Shown here one piece after another: positions 63,271 through 64,000 of a DNA stretch of 64,000 nt. Numbering within the stretch: position 1 is the first letter of the stretch; every line of letters starts with the position of its first letter. This stretch comes from Xanthomonas sp. 3793 (lineage in GTDB: Bacteria > Pseudomonadota > Gammaproteobacteria > Xanthomonadales > Xanthomonadaceae): positions 780,233 to 844,232 of the forward strand of contig NZ_JANTYU010000002.1 of NCBI RefSeq assembly GCF_024806835.1, given 5' to 3'. The notes beneath the pieces are model-generated. The model was not told where the DNA came from, ran no database searches, and saw only the letters and a program-made list of their open reading frames with translations. The position numbers and the translations under genes were made by a program.

Positions 63271-64000
63271 TCAGAAACTGCGGGAAACCATGCCGACCCA
63301 CTGCAATGCGCCGGGGCCGCCCTGCGCACGCGGGGTATTGCTGCTGGTCAGTACCCGGTCCAGCTTCACGCTCCATGCCGCGCGGCTCCACTTCAGGCCC
63401 AGTTGCCCATACCGATAGCGGCCGGAACTCGCAGCGCCGTAGGTCATCGCCGGAAAGTCCGAGATGCCGGCGCCGGCCGACAGGCTGAAATCCCCGGTCA
63501 GCGGCAGGTTGGCGGTGACGTCGACCGCCGTGTTCCAGGGCGAGCGTTGCGCGCGGGGGAAATTGAACCTGGAGAGCGAGAAGGTGAGCGTGTCGCGATA
63601 GGACCAGGCCAGGCTGGCTTCCTGGCGGTCGAAGGTGCGCGACTGGCGGTCGGCCGGATAGGCGTAATACAGCAGGCTGGCCTGCATCTGCCAGCGGTCG
63701 CCCAGCATCCAGCCCCGCGCGCCCTGCAACGTGAGCGCCACCGGCTTGCTGAAGGAGGGCGATTGCAGCGCCGCGGAGGCCGACACCGACCAACCGGGCG
63801 CGGGCAGCCAGTAGCCGGCCGCCTGCAAGGTGACGCGGTTGGGCGCGATGGAGATGCCGCGGTCGATCAAGGTGGACGCCACCGCCACGGCGCCGCCGAC
63901 GTTGTCTGCCGATACGGTCCCGCTGGTGCCCATGACCAGCGCCAGCAGCAACGCGCGACGTGTTCCCAGGTGCTGCTGCAGGACCCGCCGACAGTGTCGG
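63271..64000 (-). CDS. predicted exported beta-rich protein (5' end outside window)
   Basis: At least 226 residues, open to the window edge on the minus strand. A signal-peptide-like stretch (TRRALLLALVMGTSGTVSA) is followed by alternating amphipathic strands rich in Ser, Tyr, Trp and Gly (SASAALQSPSFSKPVALTLQ; WQMQASLLYYAYPAD; FSLSAGAGISDFPAMTYGAA), ending in F (VGMVSRSF), the terminal aromatic of outer-membrane barrels. That suggests a small outer-membrane or surface beta-barrel. A TTG at 63951 could be the start, but the frame has no upstream stop before base 64000. Function unknown. It lies just upstream of the ECF sigma gene. Confidence 0.7.
   Translation of the reverse strand, partial: RHCRRVLQQHLGTRRALLLALVMGTSGTVSADNVGGAVAVASTLIDRGISIAPNRVTLQAAGYWLPAPGWSVSASAALQSPSFSKPVALTLQGARGWMLGDRWQMQASLLYYAYPADRQSRTFDRQEASLAWSYRDTLTFSLSRFNFPRAQRSPWNTAVDVTANLPLTGDFSLSAGAGISDFPAMTYGAASSGRYRYGQLGLKWSRAAWSVKLDRVLTSSNTPRAQGGPGALQWVGMVSRSF

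Overview
This is a GC-rich bacterial chromosome segment, most likely from Xanthomonas or a very close member of the Xanthomonadaceae. The evidence is the gene content and style: a Pseudomonas-type hut cluster with hutF/hutG, a serC-pheA-aroA cluster, msrPQ, two TonB-like proteins, a GTAG-type REP hairpin, 7-bp intergenic tandem repeats, IS3-type elements and an RHS locus. The assignment rests on recognising protein families by eye; no database was searched.

Layout. 0-9.2 kb holds the end of epmA, a secreted DUF3011 protein, mtnA, gyrA and a membrane PQQ glucose dehydrogenase. 9.2-11.5 kb holds a membrane-anchored coiled-coil protein and an acyltransferase-3. 11.9-19.6 kb is a complete histidine-utilisation locus: hutI-hutH-hutG-hutU on the minus strand, diverging from hutF-hutC on the plus strand. 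A palindrome suited to HutC lies in the 60-bp divergent gap. 20-25.3 kb holds a membrane protein with a degenerate Mrr-like domain, two polyhydroxyalkanoate granule genes, an FHA protein and msrQ/msrP with a REP element between them. 25.4-33.5 kb holds serC-pheA-aroA, two TonB-domain proteins, serS with an unusual internal insertion, and a LysR regulator whose promoter overlaps a palindrome.

33.9-44.8 kb looks like a decayed integrative island. It starts at an intact tRNA-Ser(UGA), followed by the stump of a tyrosine recombinase. It carries two degenerate IS3-family copies and the signal-peptide stub of a destroyed secreted-protein gene. Its main cargo is a pair of translationally coupled, separately secreted RHS/YD-repeat proteins. 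The second has two Nbr1-like Ig modules flanking a tandem repeat, and ends in a glycine-rich tail of unknown function. A small AT-rich two-helix membrane protein starts three bases after it, as an immunity gene would. An imperfect copy (17 of 21 bases) of the tRNA 3' end lies at 44770-44790 and may be the far attachment site.

44.9-55.3 kb is a signalling block: a chemoreceptor, a PAS hybrid histidine kinase, a stand-alone receiver, a double-domain KaiC-like ATPase, and a second hybrid kinase overlapping kaiC. 55.5-63.2 kb is one long minus-strand array with many 1-4 base overlaps: ECF sigma factor, zinc anti-sigma factor, subtilisin-like protease, then ccmC-D-E-F, dsbE/ccmG, ccmH, ccmI for cytochrome c maturation. 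ccmA and ccmB are not in the window. The window ends in a predicted exported, beta-rich protein that runs off the edge.

The most interesting items are the split RHS pair with its putative toxin/immunity end, the island boundaries and IS-associated deletion around tRNA-Ser, the serS insertion, the receiver-KaiC-kinase set, and the sigma/anti-sigma/protease genes running into the ccm genes.
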